Shown here one piece after another: positions 20,050 to 29,186 of a stretch of 64,000 nt of DNA. The notes under the pieces are model-generated. The model saw only the letters and a program-made list of their open reading frames with translations. It did no database searches and was not told the DNA's origin. The stretch spans positions 181,056 through 245,055 of the forward strand of contig JAGAZO010000008.1 of NCBI GenBank assembly GCA_017940005.1. Reading direction: 5' to 3'. The first letter of the stretch is position 1; the number at the start of each line of letters is the position of its first letter. This DNA comes from Treponema sp. (GTDB lineage Bacteria; Spirochaetota; Spirochaetia; Treponematales; Treponemataceae). Made by a program: the position numbers and the translations under genes.

Positions 20050-20139
20050 GTGCCCTGTGGGAAAAAACGAAAGCGTCAAAAAATGGCAACACATAAGCGA
20101 AAAAAGATGCTCAGAAGAAACAGACATAAAAATAAATAA
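20050..20139 (+). CDS. Small basic bS22/AURKAIP1-COX24-domain protein (29 residues)
   Basis: GTG start at 20050 with GAGGAG ending about ten bases upstream. The product begins MPCGKKRKRQKMATHKRKK and ends RRNRHKNK, followed by TAA. This is the compact form of the AURKAIP1/COX24 domain seen in many Bacteroidetes and spirochaetes (members start MPSGKKRKRHK and share ATHKRKK and RKNRHK). Members are related to mitochondrial mS38 and to the small-subunit protein bS22. It is almost all Lys, Arg and His, as expected of a ribosomal RNA-binding peptide. It is too short for routine gene calling. Confidence 0.88.
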   Translation: MPCGKKRKRQKMATHKRKKMLRRNRHKNK

Positions 20140-20349
20140 CTTCTGTATGTTTATTATTGTTCTTTAAAATTGCACAAGTGAGCAAGTTTCAACTTGTGAG
20201 CGTGTGCATTAGTGCGTGGTTGCACAGCGTGCACGCGCACACGTAGATGCGCGAGTTTTGCGAAAAACTCGCAGTTAGAATGCGCACGCTATTTTAGTGC
20301 GCATTCTAACCGTCGAATAAAGGCCGTGCGTGTGTCACGGTCTTTTTTA
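20140..20349 (+). ncRNA. Candidate structured RNA or hairpin-rich leader/terminator region
   Basis: Between the bS22-like gene and dxs there are successive hairpins: CACAAGT/ACTTGTG near 20174-20200, a GTGCGTG/CACGCGCAC pair, GCGAGTTTT/AAAACTCGC (20251-20259 with 20264-20272), a 14-bp perfect stem GTTAGAATGCGCAC (20274-20287 with 20297-20310, loop GCTATTTTA), and a terminator. It matches no RNA family I can name (no tmRNA, RNase P or SRP signatures). It could be an untranslated sRNA, a structured 3' UTR or an intergenic repeat. Confidence 0.4.
20322..20349 (+). terminator. Rho-independent terminator
   Basis: Stem GGCCGTG (20322-20328) pairs with CACGGTC (20336-20342), with one G-U pair, followed by TTTTTT. 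It would end transcription from rpoZ and the bS22-like gene, or of the candidate RNA, before dxs. Confidence 0.75.
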
Positions 20350-20408
20350 TATGAGGTCATCGCTAAAAAAATCAATTTCAAAGATGACTGAAAAGAACGG
20401 AGGCGTAT

Positions 20409-22367
20409 ACGATTCTTTCCGCCATTCATTCACCTGCTGACGTAAAAAAACTTCCTGCTTCGCTTCTTGCACGCCTTGCCCGCGAAATCAGAAAAGTGAT
20501 TGTCCAAACGGTGAGCGAAAACGGCGGCCACTTGGCAAGCAATCTTGGGGCTGTGGAGCTTACGATTGCGCTGCACCGCGTGTTTGAAAGCCCGCATGAT
20601 GCAATCGTGTGGGACGTGAGCCATCAGTGCTATGCGCATAAGTTGCTCACTGGGCGATACGAGCAGTTTGCAACGCTGCGCACGCACGGTGGCATTTCGG
20701 GCTTTACGCGCATAAGCGAAAGCGAGCACGATTTTTTTAGCAACGGTCATGCATCTACATCTATTTCGCAAGCGCTCGGTCTGCTCATGGCGCGCGACTT
20801 GCAAAAGCGCAGTGGAAAGGTAGTCGCTGTCATAGGCGATGGCGCGCTCACAGGGGGCATGGCGTTCGAGGCGCTTTCTCACGCGGGACAGCTTGCAAAA
20901 AATCTCATCGTTGTTTTGAACGACAATCAAATGTCGATTGACCACAATACTGGCTCTATTTCGCGCTATCTTTCGCGCATGACGATGAGCGCGCAGTATC
21001 AGACATTCCGCTACAAAATAGACAGGTTGATTGACCGCGTGCCGTATTTTAATAAATATCTTGAAAAACTTGCGTTCCGCTTTAAGCGCGCAATCAAGGG
21101 CATGTTTTTAACGAACAACCTTTTTGTCGATTTGGGATTTGAATATGTCGGACCGCTCAACGGGCACGACGAACAGACGCTTGAAACTATCTTGCGCCGC
21201 GTGGAAAAATTGCCGCGCCCTGTCGTCGTCCACATTGTCACCAAAAAAGGAAAAGGCTATGCGCCTGCGGAAAAAAATCCCGAGCACTTTCACGGCGTCT
21301 CACCGTTTTTTCTTTTCGACGGCACGCCCAAAGAAAAAGGCTCATTCATGTTTACCGATGCGTTCGACAGGGCGCTCTGCGAGATTGCCGCAAAGCAAAG
21401 CGATGTTGTCGCGGTGACGGCTGCAATGACGCACGGCACGGGGCTTGCCAATTTTTCACAAAAATATGCGTCGCGTTTTTTTGATGTAGGCATTGCCGAA
21501 GAACATGCTGTCACGTTTGCGGGTGCGCTTTCGCGCGGCGGGCTTGTGCCTGTCGTCTGCATTTACTCGACGTTTATCCAGCGAAGCATTGACCAGATTA
21601 TTCACGACATTGCGCTGCAAGGAGCGCATGCAGTTTTTGTGCTTGACAGAGCAGGCGCAGTTCCCGCAGACGGAGAGACGCATCAAGGGCTTTTTGATAT
21701 TGCGCTGCTTCGTCCCATTCCGAATGTGCACATCATGTGTCCCGCGAGTGCCGTTGATTTGCGGCTGTGCTTGGAGCATGCAGTTGCTTCAAGCGGTGTG
21801 TTTGTCATGCGCTATCCAAAACTTGCCTGTCCGTCAGAACTGCCGTCCTTTTCGCTTCCTGTTCATGAAGGTAGGGGAACGCTTGTTCCATGCGAATCGT
21901 TTGCGCCGTCGCTTGAAGCGTCGTTTGAAAACGTCCGCCCGCGTTTCCGTGTCCTGCTCGTGTGCACAGGCGGCATGTATGCGGAAACGCTTGTCGCCGC
22001 ACGCTCGCTGCTCTTGCAAAACGTGTATGCAGACATATATGCGCTCCGCTTTATTGCACCGGTAGACGAAGCGCATTTTGCCACCGTTGTTTCTCAGTAT
22101 GATGGAGCTGTGATTGTTGAAGACGGCGTCAAGACAGGGGGCATTGCAGAATACCTTGAAGGCGTGCTCATAAAATCTGGCGCAATGCATGTAACGATAA
22201 AAGCGTTTGCAAATGCGTTTTACGTGCAGGGAACGCGAGCGAATATTTTGGAAGACGCGCGCATGACAAGCGGCGACATTGAGCGCGCAGCTCTTTCACT
22301 TGGTGCTCTCTCTCCGCTCGACGCGCGTTTTGGTGAGCGGCATGCAGCGACGGTGCTCACTACATGA
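20409..22367 (+). CDS. dxs: 1-deoxy-D-xylulose-5-phosphate synthase
   Basis: First enzyme of the MEP isoprenoid pathway, using TPP to join pyruvate and glyceraldehyde-3-phosphate. Motifs: GGHLASNLGAVELT, the TPP site GDGALTGGMAFEA with NDNQMSI, the transketolase core GIAEEHAVTFAGAL and DRAGAVPADGETHQG. The first standard start in frame is GTG 20496, but the 29 codons before it read ILSAIHSPADVKKLP and onward, which is the conserved DXS N-terminus, so the gene must start upstream. After the in-frame TGA (20385-20387) there is no ATG, GTG or TTG. GGAGG (20399-20403) is followed by ACG at 20409 (5-base gap) and ATT at 20412 (8-base gap), so a non-standard start is likely. It ends overlapping folP as ATGA. 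Confidence 0.9.
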   Translation, partial: TILSAIHSPADVKKLPASLLARLAREIRKVIVQTVSENGGHLASNLGAVELTIALHRVFESPHDAIVWDVSHQCYAHKLLTGRYEQFATLRTHGGISGFTRISESEHDFFSNGHASTSISQALGLLMARDLQKRSGKVVAVIGDGALTGGMAFEALSHAGQLAKNLIVVLNDNQMSIDHNTGSISRYLSRMTMSAQYQTFRYKIDRLIDRVPYFNKYLEKLAFRFKRAIKGMFLTNNLFVDLGFEYVGPLNGHDEQTLETILRRVEKLPRPVVVHIVTKKGKGYAPAEKNPEHFHGVSPFFLFDGTPKEKGSFMFTDAFDRALCEIAAKQSDVVAVTAAMTHGTGLANFSQKYASRFFDVGIAEEHAVTFAGALSRGGLVPVVCIYSTFIQRSIDQIIHDIALQGAHAVFVLDRAGAVPADGETHQGLFDIALLRPIPNVHIMCPASAVDLRLCLEHAVASSGVFVMRYPKLACPSELPSFSLPVHEGRGTLVPCESFAPSLEASFENVRPRFRVLLVCTGGMYAETLVAARSLLLQNVYADIYALRFIAPVDEAHFATVVSQYDGAVIVEDGVKTGGIAEYLEGVLIKSGAMHVTIKAFANAFYVQGTRANILEDARMTSGDIERAALSLGALSPLDARFGERHAATVLTT

Positions 22368-23191
22368 AAACGCTCGTCTTGCGTAACCGCGTTATTTCCA
22401 CGCCGCTTGACGCATTCATCATGGGCATTGTGAATGCAACGCCTGATTCGTTTTTTGAGAAGAGCAGAGGAGGCGTGGAGCGCGCGCTCAAACTCATAGA
22501 CGAAGGCGCAGACATGCTCGACATAGGAGGCGAATCCACGCGGCCGGGCGCGCAGTATGTGAGCGCGGAAGAAGAGCTTTCGCGGGTTATTCCCATCATA
22601 CGAGCGGTGAGGAAAGTTTCCGATATTCCCATATCTGTTGACACGCGCAAAAAAGTCGTCATGGAGCAAGCGTTTTCAGAAGGCGCCGACATTTTGAATG
22701 ACGTGTCCGCACTTGAAGATGACGAGGCGCTTGCAGACTTTGCCGCCCGCACAAAAATCACAGTAATACTGATGCACAAACGCGGCATTCCTGCTATAAT
22801 GCAGCAAGACACGCAGTATGCTGATGTGATTTTTGAAGTGAGCAGCTATCTTGAAGCGCGCGTGCATCACGCCATTTTGTGCGGCATAGAAAAAACGCGC
22901 ATCATCGTTGACCCGGGCATAGGCTTTGGCAAAGACGGAGCGTCAAACAGTGCGCTCATCAAAAATTGCGGCACGCTGTGCGGCGGTGACTATCCCGTGC
23001 TCGTCGGTATTTCGCGAAAAACATGCATAGGCAACATGACGGGGCGCAATGCAGACGAGCGGCTGTATGGAACGCTCGCGGCAAATATGATTGCGGTGCA
23101 AAACGGCGCGTCGATAGTGCGCGTTCATGATGTGGCCGCAACAGCCGATACTTTAAAGGTACTCGCGATGATTTGTTCGGAGGGTACGTAG
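22364..23191 (+). CDS. folP: Dihydropteroate synthase
   Basis: Condenses dihydropterin pyrophosphate with para-aminobenzoate in folate synthesis. The 275-residue protein has IMGIVNATPDSFFEKSRGG (pterin site), LDIGGESTRPGA, DVSALEDDE, IVDPGIGFGK and LVGISRKTCI, in the order expected for a TIM-barrel DHPS. The ATG overlaps the dxs stop by four bases. Confidence 0.95.
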   Translation: MKTLVLRNRVISTPLDAFIMGIVNATPDSFFEKSRGGVERALKLIDEGADMLDIGGESTRPGAQYVSAEEELSRVIPIIRAVRKVSDIPISVDTRKKVVMEQAFSEGADILNDVSALEDDEALADFAARTKITVILMHKRGIPAIMQQDTQYADVIFEVSSYLEARVHHAILCGIEKTRIIVDPGIGFGKDGASNSALIKNCGTLCGGDYPVLVGISRKTCIGNMTGRNADERLYGTLAANMIAVQNGASIVRVHDVAATADTLKVLAMICSEGT

Positions 23192-23241
23192 CCCGATGCC
23201 TTGCGTCGTAAAAAGTATAGATATAATTTAGGTAATAATAA

Positions 23242-24057
23242 TTGAAAACATTTGAAGGTTTACGGACACTATATGATTTTTTTCGCGTCTTTCTCGATGT
23301 AGGTATTCTTACATTTATACTGTATAAAACGTATGAACTTGTGGTAAAAACAAACAGCATTCAAATTATTAAAGCTGCCGTCATTGTAGTTGTCGCTTAC
23401 ATAGTGGCTATGTTGCTCCGCCTTGACACGCTTCTATGGATTCTTAATGTAATGGCTCCAAGCTTTCTCATTGCGTTTGTCATTGTTTTTCAGCCTGAAA
23501 TACGCAAGCTGTTTCTTAAAATGGGGCAAAGCAGCTGGTTTGCATTCGGCAACCGCTCAAAGCATACATACGTCGATTCAGTTTTAATCGCTGCAGAAAT
23601 GCTTTCAAAACAGCGGCGCGGTATGCTCGTCGTGTTTCTCCGCCACACAAAACTTGACGACATCATTGCAACAGGCACAAAATTAAACGCAGATTTATCA
23701 TCAAGTTTGATTGTGACTATTTTTGGCATGGACACGCCGCTTCACGACGGCGCGTGCTTTGTGCAGGGGGGAAAGCTCATCGCTGCAGGATGCTTTTTGC
23801 CGCTCAGTGAACAGTACGACATCAAAAAAACGTTTGGCACGCGCCACCGCGCCGCACTCGGGCTTTCAGAAATTTCTGATGCCATTGTGCTCGTCGTATC
23901 TGAAGAAACTGGCGCTGTCAGTATTGCGTATGAATCACAGTTGCATTACGATTTAACAATTTCTGAATTGACAAAAATTCTTGAAACGCTTCTTGAAATC
24001 ACGCCTGACGCATATCAAGTGGAGGACACAATCGATGAAAGCAAACAAGCTGTTTGA
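23242..24057 (+). CDS. cdaA: Diadenylate cyclase CdaA
   Basis: Makes cyclic di-AMP from two ATP. The 271-residue protein has three N-terminal membrane segments (about residues 10-85) and a cytoplasmic DAC domain with the catalytic HDGA (residue ~172) and GTRHRAALGLSE (residue ~200) motifs. TTG at 23242 is the start, with AGG and an AT-rich spacer upstream. It is followed, with overlap, by cdaR and then acpS. The cdaA-cdaR pair is the usual arrangement for control of c-di-AMP synthesis. Confidence 0.94.
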   Translation: MKTFEGLRTLYDFFRVFLDVGILTFILYKTYELVVKTNSIQIIKAAVIVVVAYIVAMLLRLDTLLWILNVMAPSFLIAFVIVFQPEIRKLFLKMGQSSWFAFGNRSKHTYVDSVLIAAEMLSKQRRGMLVVFLRHTKLDDIIATGTKLNADLSSSLIVTIFGMDTPLHDGACFVQGGKLIAAGCFLPLSEQYDIKKTFGTRHRAALGLSEISDAIVLVVSEETGAVSIAYESQLHYDLTISELTKILETLLEITPDAYQVEDTIDESKQAV

Positions 24058-25018
24058 AAAACTGCTTGAGCATTGGCCTGCAAAAGTTCTCTGTTTTTGT
24101 CTTGCACTTATCCTGTATATTGCGCATCTTGCATCACTGTTTGATAGAAAAACATTTATTGTTCCATTAACAGTAAACGCAGCAGGAAACATGTATCCCA
24201 TAGGCGAGTATCCTGACCATGTGCGCATTACCGTGCGTTCTAAACCTGAAAATATTGCGGAAACGCTTGAGGCTGATTTTGCAGCGTCTATTGATGTATC
24301 GCTGTATGCTGAAGAAGGTGAGTATGCTATACCCGTTACGATGCGCCTTGCACCAAAGTTGCTACTCATGGATCCGTTTGAGATAAAGATTGTTCCTGAA
24401 AAAGTGGCAATACGTCTCGAAGAAAAAGTGTTGAAGAATGTCAATATAGAACCGTCTATTGCAGGAGAAGTGGCGCATGGATATGCCATTACCGCGGTTT
24501 CAGCAGAGCCTGCAATCGTGCAAGTTGTTGGTCCTAAATCAGTTGTTAGCAGCACAAATCGAATTTATACAGGAGCAGTTAACGTAAACGGTCTCACCGC
24601 TCCGCGAAATTATGATGTAGGTTTTGAAAATATTAATTCACTGATAGCGCTTCGCAATGTGCAAGATGTTGTTCACGTGCATGTGACTGTCGAGCCTGTG
24701 CCGCTCGCGCGTAATTTTACGAGCGTGACAGTGCGCCCCATGTTCCTTGCGCCGCAGTTTGAAGTGCAGGGCGAGTTGCCGTCAGTTTCATTTGATTTGA
24801 CAGGCACTGTGCCCGCGCTTGAAAATTATTCGCTTGATGAAAACGCTGTGTTCATTGACTGCAGTGCGATTGCAGAAGAAGGCGATTACGAGCTGCCCGT
24901 GCGTTTTTCGCTTCCAAACAGCGTGCAAGTGGAAAACAGAAACGTTGAGGCGGTGAGCATCACTGTGGTGCTTCGTTCAAGTGATGAAATGCCAGTCGAG
25001 GACGAAAACGTGCAATGA
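24035..25018 (+). CDS. cdaR: YbbR-domain protein, CdaA regulator
   Basis: A 327-residue membrane-anchored protein with one N-terminal membrane segment (WPAKVLCFCLALILYIAHLA) and extracytoplasmic YbbR-type beta repeats (VPLTVN, VRITVRSKPENI and the related VHVHVTVEPV). CdaR proteins contact CdaA and adjust its activity. ATG 24035 has GGAGG upstream and lies inside the end of cdaA; a longer frame from 23981 is unlikely. It overlaps acpS by ATGA. Confidence 0.87.
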   Translation: MKANKLFEKLLEHWPAKVLCFCLALILYIAHLASLFDRKTFIVPLTVNAAGNMYPIGEYPDHVRITVRSKPENIAETLEADFAASIDVSLYAEEGEYAIPVTMRLAPKLLLMDPFEIKIVPEKVAIRLEEKVLKNVNIEPSIAGEVAHGYAITAVSAEPAIVQVVGPKSVVSSTNRIYTGAVNVNGLTAPRNYDVGFENINSLIALRNVQDVVHVHVTVEPVPLARNFTSVTVRPMFLAPQFEVQGELPSVSFDLTGTVPALENYSLDENAVFIDCSAIAEEGDYELPVRFSLPNSVQVENRNVEAVSITVVLRSSDEMPVEDENVQ

Positions 25019-25389
25019 TATACGGAATCGGGTGCGATATAGCTGCTGTGCGCAGATTTGCAAAGTGGATTTCCGACGGCGACATGATTGCGCGCTTTTT
25101 CAATGAGCGCGAAATCATTGCAAACGGCACAGACATGCACAGATGCGAGCATTACGCAGCGCGTTTTGCCGCAAAAGAAGCGTTTGCAAAAGCGCTCGGC
25201 ACAGGACTTGCTGCATTCAGCTTGCGCGATGTGTATATAGCGCATGATGATGACGGCAAGCCCAAGCTGATGCTTTCGCGCGCTGTGGCAGAGCTTGTTG
25301 AGCAGCGATGCGGCGCGGGCGCGCGCGTGCACGTGTCTCTGAGCCATGAAAAAGAATATGCGCTTGCATTTGTCGTCATCGAAGTGTAA
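25015..25389 (+). CDS. acpS: Holo-[acyl-carrier-protein] synthase
   Basis: Transfers 4'-phosphopantetheine from CoA to acyl carrier protein. The 124-residue protein has the start MIYGIGCDIAAVRRF (Mg-binding Asp) and the signature RFAAKEAFAKALGTG, with the length expected of AcpS. It overlaps cdaR by four bases and is followed by the DUF2225 gene. Confidence 0.94.
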   Translation: MIYGIGCDIAAVRRFAKWISDGDMIARFFNEREIIANGTDMHRCEHYAARFAAKEAFAKALGTGLAAFSLRDVYIAHDDDGKPKLMLSRAVAELVEQRCGAGARVHVSLSHEKEYALAFVVIEV

Positions 25390-25436
25390 AATAATTTCGT
25401 AGCTGCACAAAATCAAAATGCGGGAGGATAACGTGT

Positions 25437-26318
25437 ATGGTGCAAGGCGTTAAAAAAGAATCTGACAAAAAGAAAATTGCCTACTCGTACTGGTCTAAAG
25501 ACAAATGCACGTGTCCCGTGTGCCGCAAAGAGTTTGATCGCGAAGTAATGCTTTCGGGGCAGGGACGCATGATTGCAGGAAAACTTACCGACGAGTTGCA
25601 CCGCATTTTTGAGCCGTCAAAAAAATATGGAAGAATCTATCCGCTCATCTACGACATTGGCGCATGCCCGAACTGCTACACTGCAATGCTCTGGTCAGAT
25701 TTTAAAGACATGAAAAACAAAGATGCTATGGATGCCATGTATACGCACAGCGAAAAGCGCAAAGTAGCGGTGAACACCGTGTTTCCCTATTTTGATTTGC
25801 GCCGCCAGCGCACGCTTTTTGACGGTTGCGCAATGTACTACATGGCGCTGCTCACGTATGATGATGCAAATCCTGAAATGCTTCCCACGATGAAGCGCGC
25901 GTTCCTTTCGTTGCGCCTTGCGTGGTTGTGCGGTGAGCTTGACCAGCGGTGTCCTGGACACAACTACGACTATATGGCAAAAGTGCTCTATCAAAAAGCG
26001 ACGTATTTTTATCAGCAGGCGGTGATAAACGAAACGCAGCGCGTTGAAAAAAGTTCTACGCTTGCAAACTGCGGTCCCGACATGGACAAGAACTATGGCT
26101 GGGACGGCGTAATTTATCTGTGCGGTTTGCTCGAATATAAATATGGTCAAAAAGATGACCAGCAGCTGCGCTTGAAAAAACTTAGCGAATCAAAGACAGC
26201 TATTGCGCGCATCTTCGGTCTTGGCAAGTCGTCAAAAGCAAAGCCCGGTCCGCTGCTCGAAAAATCGCGCGACTTGTACGATAAGCTTTCGCTTGAAGTG
26301 CGTGACGACAACATTTAG
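25437..26318 (+). CDS. DUF2225-family protein
   Basis: A 293-residue cytoplasmic protein with CTCPVCRKEFDREVM near the N-terminus and a second Cys pair in ACPNCYTAMLW, both likely zinc-binding. The C-terminal half is helical, with TPR-like appearance (residues ~130-290). This matches the DUF2225 family common in spirochaetes and Firmicutes. GGGAGG lies nine bases before the ATG. Function unknown. Confidence 0.85.
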   Translation: MVQGVKKESDKKKIAYSYWSKDKCTCPVCRKEFDREVMLSGQGRMIAGKLTDELHRIFEPSKKYGRIYPLIYDIGACPNCYTAMLWSDFKDMKNKDAMDAMYTHSEKRKVAVNTVFPYFDLRRQRTLFDGCAMYYMALLTYDDANPEMLPTMKRAFLSLRLAWLCGELDQRCPGHNYDYMAKVLYQKATYFYQQAVINETQRVEKSSTLANCGPDMDKNYGWDGVIYLCGLLEYKYGQKDDQQLRLKKLSESKTAIARIFGLGKSSKAKPGPLLEKSRDLYDKLSLEVRDDNI

Positions 26319-26348
26319 CGCGCACAGACGGCACATGCGGGAAAAATA

Positions 26349-27140
26349 GTGCGCAACATTTTATTGACAATTTCATACGACGGCACTGATTTTTGCGGCT
26401 GGCAACGGCAGGACGGTCTCCAGACAGTGCGCACAGTGCAGGGCGCGCTTGAAGACGCGCTTGAAAAAATTCACGGAAGCAAAACTATTCTCTACGGTTC
26501 GGGCAGAACTGACAGTGGCGTTCATGCGTGCGCGCAGGCGGCGAATTTTTTTTCGCCTGTCGAGTCAATTCCGCTCGAACGCTATCCGTTGATACTGAAC
26601 AATCTTTTGCCGCACGATGTGCGCGTGATGAGCGCACAAGAAGTTGCAGCGGATTTCAATGCGCGCTTTTCTGCGACGAGCAGAGTGTACCGCTATTTTA
26701 TGTGCGCCGACGACGTACCGAGCGCAAGCAGCATGCGCTACGTGTGGCACATAAAACGCATGCCCCACATGCAAAAGCTCAATGCGCTTGCCTCCTGCTT
26801 GCGCGGCGAACTTGACTGCGCGGCGTTTGCTGCTTCAGGCGATGCAAGCGTTTCTACAAATCGTTACATTGAAAGCGCGCGTTTTTTTACGCAGCAAACG
26901 CAAGGCTTGTTTCCTGTCGGAAATCTTGTCGTGTTTGAGATAGAGGCGAACGCGTTTTTGTGGAAAATGGTGCGGAGCATTACCGGTACGATTATGCAGC
27001 TTGAAAAGCAGGGCGCAGCTGATGATGCGCTCCAGCGCATTTTGGAAACACACGACAGAAAACGCGCGGGCGTTACCGCTCCGCCGCACGGTCTTTTTTT
27101 GTGGCACGTAAAGTTCGACGGCATTCGCCGTCACGTATAA
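26349..27140 (+). CDS. truA: tRNA pseudouridine(38-40) synthase
   Basis: Converts uridines 38-40 of tRNA anticodon stems to pseudouridine. The 263-residue protein starts at GTG 26349 (MRNILLTISYDGTDFCGWQRQ) and has the catalytic Asp 55 in GRTDSGVHA. C-terminal motifs FLWKMVRSITGTIM and APPHGLFLWHV fit TruA well. Confidence 0.95.
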   Translation: MRNILLTISYDGTDFCGWQRQDGLQTVRTVQGALEDALEKIHGSKTILYGSGRTDSGVHACAQAANFFSPVESIPLERYPLILNNLLPHDVRVMSAQEVAADFNARFSATSRVYRYFMCADDVPSASSMRYVWHIKRMPHMQKLNALASCLRGELDCAAFAASGDASVSTNRYIESARFFTQQTQGLFPVGNLVVFEIEANAFLWKMVRSITGTIMQLEKQGAADDALQRILETHDRKRAGVTAPPHGLFLWHVKFDGIRRHV

Positions 27141-27292
27141 AACAAGCGACAGAAATTTTGAGCGCTGTTTTTTGTTTTCGTAGCAAATCATCATGTAGCT
27201 TGTGTAAGCGTTTTGTGTCGTTCAGAATATTTGCTGTGCAACGACTGCGCTTTGCCGTTGCTCTCTTTCACTTTTTTTGATATACATATCAT

Positions 27293-29047
27293 ATGGAAAC
27301 ATCACGTGCACATGCATTGTTTATTCCGTTGTATGCAACGCTTGCAGCTTCAGCAATTTTCTCACTCTTTTGCATTCATTTTTCGCTTGACGTTTCACTG
27401 CTCGCGTTTCCGCTTTCGCTTGCGTTTGCGGCATTTATCTTGCATAAATCGATTTTGCTCTATCGCGACGACATTGCGGCAATCTCTGTTGTCAGAAAGC
27501 TCTTGCAGTATCTGCCGTATGTACTGCTCGCATGTTTTGTGCTGCGCAGGGCAGGGAAATATGGAACGCCGTATTGGTACGATGTTGTCACCGTGCTGCT
27601 GTGGTGCGCTGTGTTTGTACTGTCGCTTGTCGCGCTTCATTTTTTGCACGAAAAACGCGTGTACGCTTTAAAAAACGAATGGGAAAAAGCGCGCAAAAAA
27701 AATCCGCTGCAAAAACCATCAGGCATCGCGCGCGCGCTTTTTGAAATGCTCGACTGGATTGACGCACTTGTGCAAGCGGTGTTCATGGTTTTGCTGATTC
27801 AGATTTTTATCGTGCAGCTATACGTCATTCCCTCTGAATCGATGGTGCCAAAATTCCTCATAGGCGACCGCGTTGTCGTGTTCAAGACTGCAAGCGGTCC
27901 TACGTTTCCGCTTTCTGATGTGGGACTTCCTGCATTGAAAAAATACAAGCGCGGCGATGTTGTCGTGTTCAGAAATCCGCACTACAGCATGGACAGGAAG
28001 AGCGAAGTAAAAACAGTGACGAGCCAGCTTGTCTACATGCTCACGTTTATGGCGGTAAACCTTAACAAAGATGAAATGGGGCGACCAAAAGCAGACCCGC
28101 TTGTAAAGCATGTCGCAGGGCTTCCCGGCGAGCAGCTCGTCATGCAGGACGGCGTACTGTATGCGCGCACAAAAGCGCACGATGATTTTACGCCTGTAGA
28201 GCAGGATGCCGCGTTCGCTGCATGGAATTTGAATGCACTCGATGCCGAGACAAAACGGCGCGTCAGAGAAATCCCGCTTTCACCTCGTCAATACGATATG
28301 ATGATTGCGTGCGAAGAAAAACGCCGCGCGCTCAATCTGCGAGAAGCGGCTGAGGAGTGCAGGGAGCTTTCAGCATCGTTTAAGCGCACTGCAGCAAGTC
28401 TTGGCAAAGATGTTGCGCGTTCAGGCATGAGCGAGGACAGTGTGTCGCTGTATGCATATGAGCTTTTTGTTAATTACGATTCGCTTACGCAGCGCTTGCT
28501 TTCCGCAGATGGCGGAGCTGCGTGGTTCGACAGCTTTATGACGCAGTGGATTGCAGCGCTTCCTTTACAAGATAGATATTGCGGCGGCGATATATACAGC
28601 GACGCAAACTATCGCTTGAACATTATGATAAAGCGCTGTCTCGGCAACCTCGTTGCGCATAACGCGGCATTGATAAAAGACGGCGTGTCATCAGGGGTGC
28701 GCCGCAGCGATGCGCGCATGCAGTCGCTTTTAGAAGAAGCTGAAATGCTCAACATGTACGTGCTGCTGCTCGACCAGCGCAACATGCCTGTGTTTCCTGC
28801 AAATGCATCTGACGGCAGCGCGCAGTATATTCCCGACGGCTGTTATTTTATGATGGGCGATAATCGTTTCAACTCTCTCGACATGCGTCATTCATATACG
28901 CCGAAGATGACAAAGCTTACGCCGCTCGATGCGTATTCAGTTACCTATCAGTCGATAATGAGTCCGCAGTACGTGAACAAAAAATATATTTTGGGCACAA
29001 CAGTGTTCCGCTTCTGGCCTATAACGCGAATGGGCGTAATAAAGTAA
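27293..29047 (+). CDS. lepB: Signal peptidase I, long spirochaetal form
   Basis: Membrane serine protease that cuts signal peptides. At 584 residues it is about twice the usual size. The N-terminal ~180 residues have four or five membrane segments. The catalytic Ser is in IPSESMVPKFLIGDR and the catalytic Lys probably in VKHVAGLPGEQL. The final box is MMGDNRFNSLDMR near residue 525. Between the last two boxes lies an insert of about 220 residues with no known domain. A second, short signal peptidase I is at 48739-49251. Confidence 0.9.
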   Translation: METSRAHALFIPLYATLAASAIFSLFCIHFSLDVSLLAFPLSLAFAAFILHKSILLYRDDIAAISVVRKLLQYLPYVLLACFVLRRAGKYGTPYWYDVVTVLLWCAVFVLSLVALHFLHEKRVYALKNEWEKARKKNPLQKPSGIARALFEMLDWIDALVQAVFMVLLIQIFIVQLYVIPSESMVPKFLIGDRVVVFKTASGPTFPLSDVGLPALKKYKRGDVVVFRNPHYSMDRKSEVKTVTSQLVYMLTFMAVNLNKDEMGRPKADPLVKHVAGLPGEQLVMQDGVLYARTKAHDDFTPVEQDAAFAAWNLNALDAETKRRVREIPLSPRQYDMMIACEEKRRALNLREAAEECRELSASFKRTAASLGKDVARSGMSEDSVSLYAYELFVNYDSLTQRLLSADGGAAWFDSFMTQWIAALPLQDRYCGGDIYSDANYRLNIMIKRCLGNLVAHNAALIKDGVSSGVRRSDARMQSLLEEAEMLNMYVLLLDQRNMPVFPANASDGSAQYIPDGCYFMMGDNRFNSLDMRHSYTPKMTKLTPLDAYSVTYQSIMSPQYVNKKYILGTTVFRFWPITRMGVIK

Positions 29048-29186
29048 TGTATTCTCGTTTATAGATTGCAGCGTACACATACTGTGTAAAAATTTTTGTT
29101 GACAGATTGCTATTCTCATAGTATGATAAATATAGTCGGTCGATTAGCCGACTTAATTGCAAATGATTGTGCATGTGGAGGCGTGC

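Noticed and set aside
20140..20349. tmRNA, RNase P RNA or SRP RNA
   Set aside because: None of their conserved sequence blocks is present; only the hairpins and terminator are seen.
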